From Polynucleobacter sp. MWH-HuK1 (GTDB lineage: Bacteria; Pseudomonadota; Gammaproteobacteria; Burkholderiales; Burkholderiaceae), in NCBI RefSeq assembly GCF_018881815.1, contig NZ_JACVPP010000001.1, positions 555,352 to 619,351 of the forward strand: a DNA stretch of 64,000 bases. The letters are read 5' to 3'. Both the position numbers and the translations under genes were made by a program. Below the pieces are notes generated by a model. The model had not been told where the DNA came from and made no database searches. It worked only from the letters and a program-made list of their open reading frames with translations. Position 1 is the stretch's first letter; every line of letters starts with the position of its first letter. Shown in pieces: positions 9,724 through 19,528 of the stretch.

Positions 9724-11310
9724 GTGCATCGCATTGCTCGTCTTTACTTCATCTTTTTTACTGCTTGGCGTTATGGCTTGTTGCCATTGCTTCGTGATCT
9801 TTTAAGGCCAGGCATTCGCCGTGGTTTCTTAACAATGCTTTGTTGGGCCTCTCCTGGCAAACATTTACCTAGAGGTGAGCGTATTCGATTAACGCTAGAA
9901 GCACTAGGCCCGATATTTGTGAAGTTTGGACAGGTTCTTTCTACGCGTCGAGACTTATTGCCAGAAGATATTGCTAATGAGTTGGCTAAGCTACAGGATC
10001 AAGTACCACCTTTCTCAAACGAGGAATCTCGTCGCTTAATTGAGAAAGATCTTGGGCAACCAATTGAGGAAGTTTTTATTAGTTTTGATGCGACTCCTGT
10101 TGCTAGTGCCTCAGTGGCGCAGGTGCACTTTGGAGTCTTGCGTGGAACACATAAACATCCTGAGTGGGAGGGTCGTGCAGTAGCTATCAAAGTTCTGCGT
10201 CCCGGTATTTTGCCTGTGATTAATAGCGATCTGGCGTTGATGTATGACCTTGCCAAGGTCATTGAGAAAAGTTCTGAAGATGGTCGCCGTTTAAAGCCGC
10301 GTGAAAACGTAGCAGAGTTTGATACGTATTTGCATGATGAGTTGGATCTCATGCGCGAGGCTGCTAATGCAAGTCAATTGCGCAGGCAGTTTGTAGACTC
10401 TCAGAAACTCATGATTCCGGAAATGTATTGGGATCTTTGTCATACCAATGTCATTGTGATGGAGAGGATGTATGGCATCTCAATTGGAAAGACTGCCGCA
10501 CTGCGAGAGGCTGGGGTTGACTTTAAAAAGCTGGCTGCAGATGGCGTAGAGATATTTTTTACCCAGGTGTTTGAGTATGGATTCTTCCATGCAGATATGC
10601 ACCCTGGCAACATCATGATTAGCTTAGAACCAGAAACATTTGGCCGTTTTATTTCATTGGATTTTGGAATCGTTGGCGCATTAAGTGAGACTGATAAAAA
10701 CTATTTAGCACTGAACTTCTTAGCGTTCTTTAATCGTGATTACCGACGCGTTGCTGAATTGCATATCGAGTCAGGCTGGGTCCCAGCCAATACTCGTGTT
10801 GAAGAATTGGAGGGCGCAGTACGTTCGGTCTGTGAGCCTTATTTTGACCGTCCGCTAAAAGAAATTTCTTTGGGTATCGTGTTGATGCGTTTATTCCAAA
10901 CTTCACGTCGCTTTAAAGTAGAAATTCAGCCGCAACTGACCTTATTACAAAAAACTCTCTTGAATGTGGAGGGGTTGGCCCGTCAACTTGACCCCGACCT
11001 GGACCTTTGGAAAACAGCCAAGCCGATTCTGGAGAAGTGGGTCAGCAAGCAATTGGGATGGCGTGGTTTATTGGATGGATTGAAGGAGGAGGCGCCTACC
11101 TGGGCCAAGATTCTGCCTAGATTGCCTCGCTTGATAGCGGATAGCTTGGCTCAGGCTCGACATCCCGCAAAAGACCAAAATGGCGAAATTGAGGTTTTAA
11201 AGGCCCTTTTGCTCCAAGAAAGACGCACTCACCGCCTACTGGCTGGCGCTTTGCTCTTTGCTGGCGGGTTTTTGGCTGGAATTTTGATTATCAGCCTAGG
11301 CTTTTATTAG
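9724..11310 (+). CDS. ubiB: Ubiquinone biosynthesis atypical kinase/ATPase UbiB
   Basis: 528 residues beginning with GTG at 9724, two bases after the ubiJ stop. UbiB is an ABC1/ADCK-family atypical kinase fold required for ubiquinone production; the family works as an ATPase that probably extracts membrane-bound intermediates. Visible are the family KxGQ motif in [16 protein letters not shown] near residue 64, the modified glycine loop [11 protein letters not shown] near 121, the lysine in VAIKVLRP near 155, the catalytic HADMHPGN near 289 and the DFG near 312. Two C-terminal transmembrane helices occupy about 490-528. It closes the ubiE-Tim44-ubiJ-ubiB cluster. Confidence 0.96.
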   Translation: MHRIARLYFIFFTAWRYGLLPLLRDLLRPGIRRGFLTMLCWASPGKHLPRGERIRLTLEALGPIFVKFGQVLSTRRDLLPEDIANELAKLQDQVPPFSNEESRRLIEKDLGQPIEEVFISFDATPVASASVAQVHFGVLRGTHKHPEWEGRAVAIKVLRPGILPVINSDLALMYDLAKVIEKSSEDGRRLKPRENVAEFDTYLHDELDLMREAANASQLRRQFVDSQKLMIPEMYWDLCHTNVIVMERMYGISIGKTAALREAGVDFKKLAADGVEIFFTQVFEYGFFHADMHPGNIMISLEPETFGRFISLDFGIVGALSETDKNYLALNFLAFFNRDYRRVAELHIESGWVPANTRVEELEGAVRSVCEPYFDRPLKEISLGIVLMRLFQTSRRFKVEIQPQLTLLQKTLLNVEGLARQLDPDLDLWKTAKPILEKWVSKQLGWRGLLDGLKEEAPTWAKILPRLPRLIADSLAQARHPAKDQNGEIEVLKALLLQERRTHRLLAGALLFAGGFLAGILIISLGFY

Positions 11311-11329
11311 TCTCTCCCTGATTGGCTGC

Positions 11330-11352
11330 TAACCCGCTAAAATAGCGGGTTA
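11330..11352 (+). repeat. Perfect 10-bp hairpin before the DUF502 gene
   Basis: TAACCCGCTA and its exact complement are separated by three A residues. There is no T tract afterwards, so it is not a classical terminator. It ends ten bases before the ATG at 11363 and its 3' arm contains part of the only purine-rich (AGG) sequence available as a ribosome site, so it could limit translation or protect an mRNA end after ubiB. Confidence 0.6.
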
Positions 11353-11362
11353 GGCAGAACAC

Positions 11363-12016
11363 ATGAAAAAATACTTTATCGCTGGCATCCTCGTTTGGGC
11401 ACCATTGTCGATCACCATCTGGGTGATTGCTTGGGGCTTGGGTCTACTTGACGGCGTATTTGGCTCTGTCATGCATGCCATCATTGCTGTCTTCCCACGT
11501 CAATTTGCCGGAGATTTGCAACATTTCCGCGAGTTACCTGGCGTTGGTATTTTGATTGTGATCGCAGTGATTATGGCCACTGGTTTATTGGCAATTAGTT
11601 TTGCCGGTCAGTGGTGGATTCGGATGTGGAATAAGCAGATCAATCGCATTCCAATTGTTCGCTCTATTTATTCAAGTGTTCAGCAGGTTTCTTCCACTTT
11701 ATTTTCCGGAAGCGGCCAAGCTTTTAGTAAAGCATTGTTAATTCGTTATCCTCATGCGGATTCATGGGTGATAGCCTTCCAAACAGGTACACCTGCAAAA
11801 GAAGTGACTACAAAATTAGGTGAAGACTACGTCAACGTATTTTTGCCAACAACCCCTAACCCTACCTCTGGTTTTTTCATGATTGTGCCCCGCGCACAAA
11901 CGATTGAATTGGAGATGAGCGTGGAAGAGGCTCTGAAACATATTGTTTCCATGGGCTCTGTTCCACCCAATAGTTCTAGTGGCATAGCTGCAACGCAGTT
12001 ACCACACCATTTTTGA
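11363..12016 (+). CDS. DUF502 family inner-membrane protein
   Basis: 217 residues, the normal size of DUF502 proteins. Residues 1-30 form a membrane segment (KKYFIAGILVWAPLSITIWVI). A second lies near 60-85 (VGILIVIAVIMATGLLAIS). The family signature IPIVRSIYSSVQQVS follows near 97, and a soluble C-terminal domain with FLPTTPNPTSGFFMIVPR sits near 150. The molecular function is unknown. It lies 16 bases upstream of aspS, an arrangement common in Burkholderiaceae, and is probably co-transcribed with it. Confidence 0.85.
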   Translation: MKKYFIAGILVWAPLSITIWVIAWGLGLLDGVFGSVMHAIIAVFPRQFAGDLQHFRELPGVGILIVIAVIMATGLLAISFAGQWWIRMWNKQINRIPIVRSIYSSVQQVSSTLFSGSGQAFSKALLIRYPHADSWVIAFQTGTPAKEVTTKLGEDYVNVFLPTTPNPTSGFFMIVPRAQTIELEMSVEEALKHIVSMGSVPPNSSSGIAATQLPHHF

Positions 12017-12032
12017 TTTATAGGAAATTTTT

Positions 12033-13832
12033 ATGTCGATGCGAAGCCATACCTGCGGCCAGGTAACCGATTCACTGATTGGTCAAGAAGTCACTCTTTC
12101 TGGTTGGGTGAATCGTCGCCGTGACCACGGAGGCGTTATTTTTATTGACTTGCGTGACCGTGAAGGTTTTGTTCAAGTGGTTTGCGATCCAGATCGCCCA
12201 GAGATGTTCGCTCTTGCTGAGCAAGTGCGTAGCGAGTTCTGCATACAGATCAAAGGTCTTGTGCGTGCGCGTCCTGCTGGTACTGAAAATGTAGATTTAG
12301 TTAGTGGAAAAGTAGAAATTCTTTGCCATAGCTTGGTGATCTTGAATGCATCTGTAACACCGCCATTTCAAATTGATGATGAGAATTTATCTGAGACCAC
12401 TCGTTTGACTCATCGCGTCTTAGATTTACGTCGTCCACAAATGCAAAAGAATTTGCGCTTGCGTTACAACGTAGCCATGGAGTGCCGTCGTTATTTAGAT
12501 GACGCAGGATTTATCGATATCGAAACACCAATGCTCACTAAGAGTACTCCAGAAGGTGCGCGTGATTATTTAGTTCCATCACGCGTACATGATGGCCAGT
12601 TCTTTGCATTGCCACAGTCTCCTCAATTATTTAAGCAGTTGTTAATGGTGGCCGGCTTTGATCGTTACTATCAAATTACAAAGTGCTTTCGAGATGAAGA
12701 CTTACGCGCAGATCGTCAGCCTGAGTTTACGCAGATCGACTGTGAAACTGCTTTCTTAAGCGAGTTAGAGATTCGCGATTTATTTGAAAACATGATTCGT
12801 CATATTTTCAAAAAGACAATGAATGTCGAGTTGCCGAACCCATTCCCAACAATGCCTTACTCAGAAGGTATGGCGCGCTTTGGCTCTGATAAGCCAGATT
12901 TGCGTGTGAACTTTGAGTTCACTGAACTGACAGATTTGATGAAAGATGTTGATTTCAAAGTGTTTTCAGGCGCAGCGAACCAAGTTGGTGGTCGCGTAGT
13001 GGGATTGTGTGTGCCTGGTGGTGCTGAAATTAGCCGTAGCGAAATCGATGACTACACCCAGTTCGTTAGCATCTATGGCGCTAAAGGTTTGGCCTGGATT
13101 AAGGTCAACTCTGTGACTGAAGGCCGCAATGGTTTGCAGTCACCAATCGTGAAGAATTTGCATGACGCTGCGATTGAAGGCATCTTGAAGCGCACTGGTG
13201 CAAAAGATGGCGACATTATTTTCTTCGGTGCTGATAAAGAAAAAGTGGTCAACGACGCAATCGGAAATCTACGTCTGCGTATCGGCCAATCTGCTTGGGG
13301 TAAAGAGCATGGGCTATTTACGGAAGGCTGGAAGCCATTATGGGTAGTTGACTTCCCAATGTTTGATTACGATGAAGGCGAAGCACGTTGGGTTGCTTGC
13401 CATCATCCATTCACCAGCCCTAAAGATGAGCATATGCAGTACTTGGAATCTGATCCAGGTAAGTGCCTAGCCAAGGCTTATGACATGGTGTTAAACGGTA
13501 GTGAGATTGGTGGTGGTTCTGTGCGTATTCACCAAGAGGCTGTGCAAAGCCAAGTATTCCGCGCATTGAAGATTGATGCGGAAGAAGCGCAAGCGAAGTT
13601 TGGCTTCTTGTTAGATGCTCTCCAATATGGCGCGCCTCCGCATGGTGGTATTGCCTTTGGTTTAGATCGTATCGTCACCATGATGACCGGTGCTGAATCG
13701 ATTCGTGATGTGATTGCCTTCCCTAAAACTCAACGTGCGCAGTGTTTATTAACTCAAGCGCCTAGTCCAGTGGATGAACGTCAGTTGCGTGAACTGCACA
13801 TTCGTTTGCGTCAAGCTGCACCTGCTGCTTAA
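12033..13832 (+). CDS. aspS: Aspartyl-tRNA synthetase
   Basis: 599 residues, typical of the large bacterial class IIb AspRS that charges tRNA-Asp. In order: an N-terminal OB-fold anticodon-binding domain (residues 1-105, with [21 protein letters not shown]), class II motif 1 and motif 2 ([18 protein letters not shown] near 222), a GAD insertion domain (about 290-400), and motif 3 ([13 protein letters not shown] near 538). The ATG at 12033 has an AGGA ribosome site nine bases upstream. Without linked gatCAB genes, one cannot tell whether it also charges tRNA-Asn. Confidence 0.97.
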   Translation: MSMRSHTCGQVTDSLIGQEVTLSGWVNRRRDHGGVIFIDLRDREGFVQVVCDPDRPEMFALAEQVRSEFCIQIKGLVRARPAGTENVDLVSGKVEILCHSLVILNASVTPPFQIDDENLSETTRLTHRVLDLRRPQMQKNLRLRYNVAMECRRYLDDAGFIDIETPMLTKSTPEGARDYLVPSRVHDGQFFALPQSPQLFKQLLMVAGFDRYYQITKCFRDEDLRADRQPEFTQIDCETAFLSELEIRDLFENMIRHIFKKTMNVELPNPFPTMPYSEGMARFGSDKPDLRVNFEFTELTDLMKDVDFKVFSGAANQVGGRVVGLCVPGGAEISRSEIDDYTQFVSIYGAKGLAWIKVNSVTEGRNGLQSPIVKNLHDAAIEGILKRTGAKDGDIIFFGADKEKVVNDAIGNLRLRIGQSAWGKEHGLFTEGWKPLWVVDFPMFDYDEGEARWVACHHPFTSPKDEHMQYLESDPGKCLAKAYDMVLNGSEIGGGSVRIHQEAVQSQVFRALKIDAEEAQAKFGFLLDALQYGAPPHGGIAFGLDRIVTMMTGAESIRDVIAFPKTQRAQCLLTQAPSPVDERQLRELHIRLRQAAPAA

Positions 13833-13861
13833 AAAACTTCAGTAGCATTTTTAGATCCGCT

Positions 13862-14326
13862 TTGAAAATCCCTATTTCGGTTTTAGTAGTTATCTATAAA
13901 TCGAATAGGGATGTTTTATTGATAGAGCGTGCAGATCGAGCTGGCTTTTGGCAGTCTGTTACTGGTAGTCTGGACGCTATTGATGAGGATCTTGCTTTTG
14001 CAGCAGCCCGTGAAGTATTTGAAGAGACAGGTATTGCGGTAAAGGGATTGCCAAAAGATGCATTGCAAAATATGCATCACCAGATCGAATATGAAATCTA
14101 TCCTGCCTGGCGTTCTCGTTATGCGCCTGGTGTCACTCGCAATACTGAACACTGGTTCTCACTAGAAGTTCCCAATAACACCCCCATTACGCTAGCCCCT
14201 AGAGAGCATTTAGCCTATGAATGGCTCCCATACCAAGAGGCTGCTAAAAAATGTTTTTCTCCTAGCAATGGAGAGGCAATTCTAAAATTATTTCAGCAGA
14301 CTAAAGCTAGCGCGAATAAGGAATAA
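13862..14326 (+). CDS. nudB: Dihydroneopterin triphosphate diphosphatase (Nudix)
   Basis: 154 residues of a Nudix hydrolase resembling NudB, which removes pyrophosphate from dihydroneopterin triphosphate in folate synthesis. The Nudix box runs from Gly near residue 37 through REVFEETGI near 52; it has one extra residue between the first Gly and Glu (GX6E rather than GX5E), seen in related betaproteobacterial proteins. The C-terminal substrate region contains NTEHWFSLEVPN. A TTG start at 13862 is used because no ATG or GTG precedes the conserved KIPISVLVVIY; the true start could be a few codons earlier. It follows aspS by 29 bases. Confidence 0.82.
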   Translation: MKIPISVLVVIYKSNRDVLLIERADRAGFWQSVTGSLDAIDEDLAFAAAREVFEETGIAVKGLPKDALQNMHHQIEYEIYPAWRSRYAPGVTRNTEHWFSLEVPNNTPITLAPREHLAYEWLPYQEAAKKCFSPSNGEAILKLFQQTKASANKE

Positions 14327-14335
14327 GATAGAGCG

Positions 14336-16159
14336 ATGAGACATTCATCGGGGCATCATTACGGCAGTGCAGATTCAAAAACAGCGGGGCGCGGTGACTG
14401 GCGCGTTATTCGCGACCTACTACCTTATCTTTTGGAATATCGCTTTAGGGTCTTGATTGCCCTTAGCTGTTTGATTGCCGCCAAGGTTACCAATATTGGT
14501 ATACCAATTGTGTTGAAAGACTTAATTGATTCTTTAAATATCAATGTCAATTCACCGCAAGCGCTCTTGGTTGTTCCTCTGGGAATTATTGTTGCTTATG
14601 GCTTCTTAAGAATTTTTGCATCCGTCTTTACAGAGCTTCGCGAAGCATTGTTTGCTAAGGTCACCCAGAACGCGGTTCGTAAAGTAGCGCTTCAAGTTTT
14701 TGAGCACTTGCACTCCTTAGCACTAAGCTTTCATCTTGCGCGTCAGACTGGTGGCGTAAGCCGAGATATTGAGCGCGGCACACGCGGCATACAGTCACTG
14801 ATTTCTTATTCTCTCTATAGCATTCTGCCAACACTCATTGAGTTTTGTTTGGTCTTAGGCTACCTTGCCTATTCTTACGATATTTGGTTTGCTGCGATCA
14901 CTTTAGTTGCCTTAGTTCTTTATATCGTTTTCACAGTTGTAGTTACTGAGTGGCGCACGCATTTCCGCCGCACGATGAATGATATGGATTCGAAAGCCAA
15001 TCAAAAGGCGATTGATTCTTTGTTAAATTTCGAGACAGTGAAGTACTTTGGTAACGAGGCATTTGAAGCCAGTCGTTACGATGAAAATCTTCTCCGTTAT
15101 CAATCGGCTGCAGTGAAGTCACAAAAGACTTTGGCCGTATTGAATCTTGGACAGCAAATCATTATTGCAGTTGGTTTAATGCTAATTCTTTGGCGCGCTA
15201 CAGTTGGTGTGGTTAATGGCACCATGACTTTGGGTGATTTGGTATTGGTTAATACTTTAATGATTCAGCTCTATATCCCCCTGAACTTCTTGGGCGTGAT
15301 TTATCGAGAGATTAAGCAATCATTAACCGACATGGATCGCATGTTTTCTTTGCTCAATACTGATAAAGAGATAGCTGATTCACCGGATGCTAAGACACTT
15401 CAAATTGAAAATCATGATCGTGGTCCAGACGTGCGGTTTGAGCATGTATCGTTTCACTATGATGCTAAGCGTGAAATTCTCCGCGATGTGAGCTTCAATA
15501 TTTCTGCTGGGACGATTACAGCGGTGGTTGGTCAAAGTGGCGCTGGTAAAAGTACTCTTGCAAGATTGTTGTTCCGTTTTTACGATGTTCAATCAGGAAA
15601 GATTTTGATTGATGGTCAAAATATTCAGGATGTCACTCAGGCTAGTTTGCGCAAAGCTATTGGTATCGTGCCGCAAGATACAGTCTTATTTAATGACACA
15701 ATTGGATACAACATAGCTTATGGCAATCCTTCTGCAACTAAAGAAGAGATACAAGAGGCGGCCAGAGCTGCGCAAATTGATGGCTTTATTAAGCGCTTGC
15801 CCGAGGGTTATGACACTCAAGTTGGCGAGCGGGGTCTGAAGTTATCAGGGGGTGAGAAGCAAAGGGTTGCTATTGCGAGAACACTCTTAAAGAAACCTGC
15901 AATGCTGATTTTTGATGAAGCTACTTCAGCGCTTGACTCTAAAACCGAACGAGCTTTTCAAGAAGAGCTTCTCAGCTTAGCCAAGAACCGAACGACACTC
16001 ATCATTGCCCATCGTCTTTCAACCATCATTCATGCAGATCAAATTTTGGTAATGGATCATGGACAAATTGTGGAGCATGGAACCCATGAGGAGTTGCTTT
16101 CAGTAAATGGCAAGTATGCTGAGATGTGGCAGATGCAAGAGCGTGCCACTGTTGATTAG
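14336..16159 (+). CDS. Atm1-type ABC half-transporter (exporter)
   Basis: 607 residues with an N-terminal six-helix exporter membrane domain (about 30-330) and a C-terminal ATPase. Walker A is GQSGAGKST near residue 399, the signature LSGGEKQRVAIAR near 502, Walker B AMLIFDEATSAL near 522, and the H-loop AHRLSTI near 560. Overall sequence (DLIDSLNINVNSPQALL, RDIERGTRGIQSL, FETVKYFGNE) is that of the mitochondrial Atm1/ABCB7 branch, whose bacterial members export glutathione-based or heavy-metal conjugates. It works as a homodimer. It lies nine bases after nudB and nine before the glycerate kinase gene. Confidence 0.88.
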   Translation: MRHSSGHHYGSADSKTAGRGDWRVIRDLLPYLLEYRFRVLIALSCLIAAKVTNIGIPIVLKDLIDSLNINVNSPQALLVVPLGIIVAYGFLRIFASVFTELREALFAKVTQNAVRKVALQVFEHLHSLALSFHLARQTGGVSRDIERGTRGIQSLISYSLYSILPTLIEFCLVLGYLAYSYDIWFAAITLVALVLYIVFTVVVTEWRTHFRRTMNDMDSKANQKAIDSLLNFETVKYFGNEAFEASRYDENLLRYQSAAVKSQKTLAVLNLGQQIIIAVGLMLILWRATVGVVNGTMTLGDLVLVNTLMIQLYIPLNFLGVIYREIKQSLTDMDRMFSLLNTDKEIADSPDAKTLQIENHDRGPDVRFEHVSFHYDAKREILRDVSFNISAGTITAVVGQSGAGKSTLARLLFRFYDVQSGKILIDGQNIQDVTQASLRKAIGIVPQDTVLFNDTIGYNIAYGNPSATKEEIQEAARAAQIDGFIKRLPEGYDTQVGERGLKLSGGEKQRVAIARTLLKKPAMLIFDEATSALDSKTERAFQEELLSLAKNRTTLIIAHRLSTIIHADQILVMDHGQIVEHGTHEELLSVNGKYAEMWQMQERATVD

Positions 16160-16162
16160 AAT
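16157..16162 (+). promoter_or_regulatory. Possible -10 element giving a leaderless glycerate kinase mRNA
   Basis: TAGAAT ends six bases before the ATG at 16169, the spacing expected if transcription starts at the start codon. The -35 region is poor and there is no Shine-Dalgarno sequence. Read-through from the ABC transporter gene is the alternative. Confidence 0.25.
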
Positions 16163-16168
16163 AGCTTT

Positions 16169-17521
16169 ATGACCCTGTACAAATCTTCGACCCCAATCGC
16201 TAAAAGCACCGAAGCAATTTTGAAAAATGCATTTGCTGCTGCTGTGGCAGTTGCTGATCCACAAGTGATTGTTCCGCAGTATTTAGCGCAGATATTTCCA
16301 AAGGGTCAAGAACCTAAAGGACGCTGTTTAGTTGTGGGTGCCGGTAAAGCCAGTGCATCTATGGCTAGCGCATTTGAAGCTTATGCAAAAGCGAATTGGC
16401 CGCAGGCAAAATTGGAAGGTGTTGTACTGACGCGTTACGGCCATAGCTCGCCAACTACCCAGATTAAGATTGTTGAGGCTGGGCATCCAGTGCCTGATCA
16501 AACTGGCATGGATGGAGCTAAGGAAGTATTGGCATTAACAAAGCAATTGGAGCAAGGTGATGTATTGATCGCTTTGGTATCCGGTGGGGGCTCAAGTCTT
16601 CTAACTTTGCCTCAAGATGGCGTCTCTATTGATGACATGCGCAAGACCACAGAAGCACTATTGCGAAGTGGTGCCCCTATTGAAGAAATGAATGTGGTGC
16701 GCAAACACCTATCTGCAATTTTGGGTGGCAACTTAGCCAGGGTTGCGATTGCATGTGGCGCAAGAGTAGAAGCTTTATTGATTTCTGACGTCACAGGTGA
16801 CTCACCTGCAGATATTGCTAGCGGTCCATGTGCTGCTGATTACTCTACGTATTTAGATGCACTTAATATTTTGCAAAAATACGATTTAGATACATCCGCT
16901 ATTCCGGCATCTGTTCTTGATCATCTCAAGCGAGGTTTAGCAGGAGAGATCCCTGAGACCTTGAAAGATATTGATTTAGTTGATGGTCAAGTTTCGAATC
17001 ATGTCATTGCAACTGCCTATAAAAGCCTCGAGGCGGCCGCTGAGTATGTTCGCCAGCAAGGCTATGAGCCAGTTATTTTGGGCGACAGGATTACCGGGGA
17101 GGCACAGAGGGTTGGTTTAGAGCAGGCTGCCTTAGTGCGCGACTATGTAGCCAAGGGAATTGATAAGCCGCTAGCCTTAATTTCTGGCGGTGAATGCACT
17201 GTGACTATTCCTGCTGGCGTCAAAGGACGTGGTGGTCGTTGTAGCGAGTATTTGCTCTCACTCTTTGCGGCATCAAGCGATTTTCCTAAATTGGCTGCCT
17301 TGGCTGCAGATACTGACGGTATTGATGGCAGCGAAAAGAATGCTGGCGCTTGGTTTGATACTGGCATCCGTCAAGCTAGCCTAAGCTCAAGTCTTGCACC
17401 AGAAAAATTCTTATTGGCACACGATTGTTACGGCTTCTTTGCAGAATTGGATGCTTTAGTAGAAACTGGCCCTACACTTACAAATGTGAATGACTTCCGC
17501 ATCATCTTGCTTAATAAATAA
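16169..17521 (+). CDS. ttuD: Glycerate 2-kinase / MOFRL family (TtuD, GckA-like)
   Basis: 450 residues of the glycerate kinase type II family, historically annotated as hydroxypyruvate reductase TtuD. It phosphorylates D-glycerate to 2-phosphoglycerate in the tartrate/glyoxylate/serine-cycle context. Visible motifs are [12 protein letters not shown] near residue 53, [13 protein letters not shown] near 136, the [16 protein letters not shown] block near 205, and the C-terminal MOFRL domain ending with [18 protein letters not shown]. No tartronate semialdehyde reductase or glyoxylate carboligase gene is adjacent. The stop is one base from the pyrC start. Confidence 0.88.
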   Translation: MTLYKSSTPIAKSTEAILKNAFAAAVAVADPQVIVPQYLAQIFPKGQEPKGRCLVVGAGKASASMASAFEAYAKANWPQAKLEGVVLTRYGHSSPTTQIKIVEAGHPVPDQTGMDGAKEVLALTKQLEQGDVLIALVSGGGSSLLTLPQDGVSIDDMRKTTEALLRSGAPIEEMNVVRKHLSAILGGNLARVAIACGARVEALLISDVTGDSPADIASGPCAADYSTYLDALNILQKYDLDTSAIPASVLDHLKRGLAGEIPETLKDIDLVDGQVSNHVIATAYKSLEAAAEYVRQQGYEPVILGDRITGEAQRVGLEQAALVRDYVAKGIDKPLALISGGECTVTIPAGVKGRGGRCSEYLLSLFAASSDFPKLAALAADTDGIDGSEKNAGAWFDTGIRQASLSSSLAPEKFLLAHDCYGFFAELDALVETGPTLTNVNDFRIILLNK

Positions 17522-17522
17522 T

Positions 17523-18581
17523 ATGTCCAATAGCCCTACAAAAATTGAATTAACCCAGCCGGACGATTGGCATTTGCATATTCGTGATGGTGAAGTCATG
17601 AAGGATGTATTGGCAGATACTGCCCGTCAATTTGCACGTGCCATCATCATGCCAAACCTCAAGCCACCAGTTACCACTGTGGATTTGGCAAAAGCTTATC
17701 AGTCACGCATTGAAGCAAATTTGAAATTGCTGGGCGTTACAGATTTTAAACCTTTGATGACTCTTTATCTCACTGATAACACTTCTGCGGATGAAGTCCG
17801 CAAGGCTAAGGATGCAGGTATTGCTGCATTCAAGCTCTACCCTGCAGGCGCAACCACCAATAGCGACGCTGGTGTGAGTGACCTCAAACATTGCTATGCT
17901 GCTATAGAGGCAATGCAGGCTGTTGGCATGCCACTCCTGGTTCATGGTGAAGTGACAAGTGCTGATATCGATATCTTTGATCGTGAAGCAGTATTTATTG
18001 ATACGGTATTAGAGCCTCTGCGAAAACAATTTCCTGATCTAAAAATTGTGTTTGAGCACATCACCACCAAACAAGCAGCGCACTATGTACGTGATGCAGC
18101 GACTGCTGGAAAAAATACGATTGCGGCAACTATTACTCCTCAGCATTTGCTCATGAATCGCAATGCGATTTTTGCGGGCGGTATTCGTCCACACAATTAT
18201 TGCTTGCCAGTTCTAAAGCGTGAAGAGCATCGAGTGGCGCTTTTGAAGGCTGCTACAAGTGGTAACTCTCGCTTCTTCTTAGGAACTGATAGTGCGCCGC
18301 ATGCCAAGGGCACCAAAGAAGCTGCCTGTGGTTGTGCGGGATGCTACAGCGCATTTAACGCATTGGGTTTATATGCCGAAGCATTTGAGAGTGTTGGCAA
18401 GCTAGATAAGTTGGAAGGCTTTGCTAGTTTCTTCGGTCCTGACTTTTATTCTTTGCCACGCAATAGTAAAAAAATTACTTTGGCAAAACAAACACAAAAC
18501 ATTCCAATGGAATTGCCTTTGGGTGATGCCACCATCGTTCCATTGCGCGCCGGCGAAACGATTGCTTGGTCACTCGTTTAA
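17523..18581 (+). CDS. pyrC: Dihydroorotase (class II, PyrC)
   Basis: 352 residues from the ATG at 17523, chosen over an in-frame start inside the previous gene because [23 protein letters not shown] is the family N-terminus. It catalyses reversible cyclisation of carbamoyl aspartate to dihydroorotate in pyrimidine synthesis. The binuclear zinc site is visible: HLHIRDG near residue 17, the carbamylated-lysine region [10 protein letters not shown] near 101, HGEVTSAD near 140, HITTKQAA near 178, and the aspartate in LGTDSAPH near 252. The gene directly precedes RNase P RNA. Confidence 0.96.
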   Translation: MSNSPTKIELTQPDDWHLHIRDGEVMKDVLADTARQFARAIIMPNLKPPVTTVDLAKAYQSRIEANLKLLGVTDFKPLMTLYLTDNTSADEVRKAKDAGIAAFKLYPAGATTNSDAGVSDLKHCYAAIEAMQAVGMPLLVHGEVTSADIDIFDREAVFIDTVLEPLRKQFPDLKIVFEHITTKQAAHYVRDAATAGKNTIAATITPQHLLMNRNAIFAGGIRPHNYCLPVLKREEHRVALLKAATSGNSRFFLGTDSAPHAKGTKEAACGCAGCYSAFNALGLYAEAFESVGKLDKLEGFASFFGPDFYSLPRNSKKITLAKQTQNIPMELPLGDATIVPLRAGETIAWSLV

Positions 18582-18603
18582 AAAACTCAATTCATTAGTT
18601 TCT

Positions 18604-18632
18604 TAGCCAAATTGCTCTGACTGCGTTAGACT
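18604..18632 (+). promoter_or_regulatory. Weak candidate promoter for RNase P RNA
   Basis: A -10-like TAGACT at 18627-18632 sits seven bases before the deduced 5' end of the RNA at 18639, with a poor -35 near 18604. Placement is guided by the RNA end rather than by consensus strength. Confidence 0.3.
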
Positions 18633-18638
18633 GCAGGC

Positions 18639-18945
18639 GCAGAGTCAATTGGGCAATCGCCGCCTCTTTATTGAGGGGGAGGAAAGTCCGGACTCCATAG
18701 GGAAGGGTGATGGCTAACGGCCATCCACGGCGACGTGAGGAATAGGGCCACAGAGACGAGCGTATTTAGTTACGGTGAAACGCGGTAACCTCCACCTGGA
18801 GCAATCCCAAGTAAGCAGGCGATGAGGCGTCCCGCTGAGTCTGCGGGTAGGGAGCTTGAGCCGTCAGGTAACTGCCGGCCTAGAGGAATGATTGCCCCTA
18901 GATGCAAATCTAGGCGACAGAATCCGGCTTATCGATTGACTCTGC
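18639..18945 (+). ncRNA. rnpB: RNase P RNA (class A)
   Basis: The catalytic RNA that removes 5' leaders from pre-tRNAs. The ends are defined by the P1 helix: GCAGAGTCAAT at 18639-18649 pairs perfectly with ATTGACTCTGC at 18935-18945. Universal conserved segments are present: GAGGAAAGTCCGGACTCC near 18678, GCAATCCCAAGTAAGCAGG around 18802, and ACAGAATCCGGCTTA near 18918. About 307 nucleotides is short but within the bacterial type A range. The convergent OsmC gene ends three bases beyond the RNA, and no terminator fits between them. Confidence 0.95.
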
Positions 18946-18947
18946 AC

Positions 18948-19370
18948 TTATTCTGAAATGATTTCTACGCTGTAAGTTAATTCTGCAGTTTTGGCTAACA
19001 TGGTGGTGGCGGAGCAGTACTTCTCGTGAGAAAGTTTTACGGCGCGATCCACTTTAGCCTGATCCAGGCCTTTTCCTTTGACGATGAAGTGCAAATTGAT
19101 CTTGGTGAACACTTTGGGGTCTTCTGTGGCGCGTTCTGCTTGGAGGTTTACTTCGCACCCGCTAATGGCCTGACGGGCCCTTTGTAGGATTAAAACCACA
19201 TCAAATGCAGAGCAGCCGCCCGCACCGGCTAAAAGGAGCTCCATTGGCCTTGGAGCTAGGTTTCTGCCACCCGCTTCTGGGGCCCCATCCATGTTGACGA
19301 GGTGCCCGCTACCAGTTTCAGCTGAAAAAGCCATGCCGCTATTACCCAACCAAGTTACTCGACATTCCAT
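18948..19370 (-). CDS. OsmC family protein (YhfA-like)
   Basis: 140 residues of the OsmC/Ohr superfamily. Members are small homodimers that reduce organic peroxides or fatty-acid hydroperoxides through two cysteines. The first cysteine is in GAGGCSAFDVVLIL near residue 53 and the second in HEKYCSATTMLAKTAEL near 118. The sequence resembles the YhfA subgroup, whose substrate is unknown. The start at 19370 faces a 420-base regulatory region shared with a putative small RNA and rplM. Its stop is next to the 3' end of rnpB, so its 3' end lies antisense to any rnpB read-through. Confidence 0.85.
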   Translation of the reverse strand: MECRVTWLGNSGMAFSAETGSGHLVNMDGAPEAGGRNLAPRPMELLLAGAGGCSAFDVVLILQRARQAISGCEVNLQAERATEDPKVFTKINLHFIVKGKGLDQAKVDRAVKLSHEKYCSATTMLAKTAELTYSVEIISE

Positions 19371-19473
19371 AGTAGTGATCCCTAACTTACAAAATTAATC
19401 AATATTATCAATAGTTTACCAATATTTAAGGCATGCCGTTTGCTGGCAGAAATAGCCAAAAAACATCACAAAA

Positions 19474-19487
19474 TTGATTTTGGTCAA
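19474..19487. promoter_or_regulatory. FNR/Anr-like dyad
   Basis: TTGAT-TTTG-GTCAA matches the FNR consensus TTGAT-N4-ATCAA at 9 of 10 positions and is embedded in a longer perfect inverted repeat (AAAATTGA, six bases, TCAATTTT; 19470-19491). It is immediately upstream of the -35 of the putative small RNA, centred about 48 bases before the predicted transcription start, and about 110 bases upstream of the OsmC start. Binding by an FNR-type regulator is inference. Confidence 0.4.
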
Positions 19488-19492
19488 TTTTC

Positions 19493-19522
19493 TTGCGTTG
19501 CACCATATTGTTTGTGTAGAAT
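19493..19522 (+). promoter_or_regulatory. Sigma70-type promoter of the putative small RNA
   Basis: -35 TTGCGT at 19493-19498, 18-base spacer, -10 TAGAAT at 19517-19522. Predicted transcription start is about 19529. Confidence 0.55.
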
Positions 19523-19528
19523 AACCAT

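Larger units (their letters stand above)
19371..19528. promoter_or_regulatory. Divergent regulatory region between the OsmC gene and a putative small RNA
   Basis: An AT-rich stretch without an open frame. It holds a tandem ATCAAT repeat near 19398-19412, an inverted repeat at 19470-19491 that contains an FNR-like dyad, and a sigma70-like promoter pointing right at 19493-19522. The OsmC promoter must also lie here; no strong candidate was identified for it. Confidence 0.5.
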
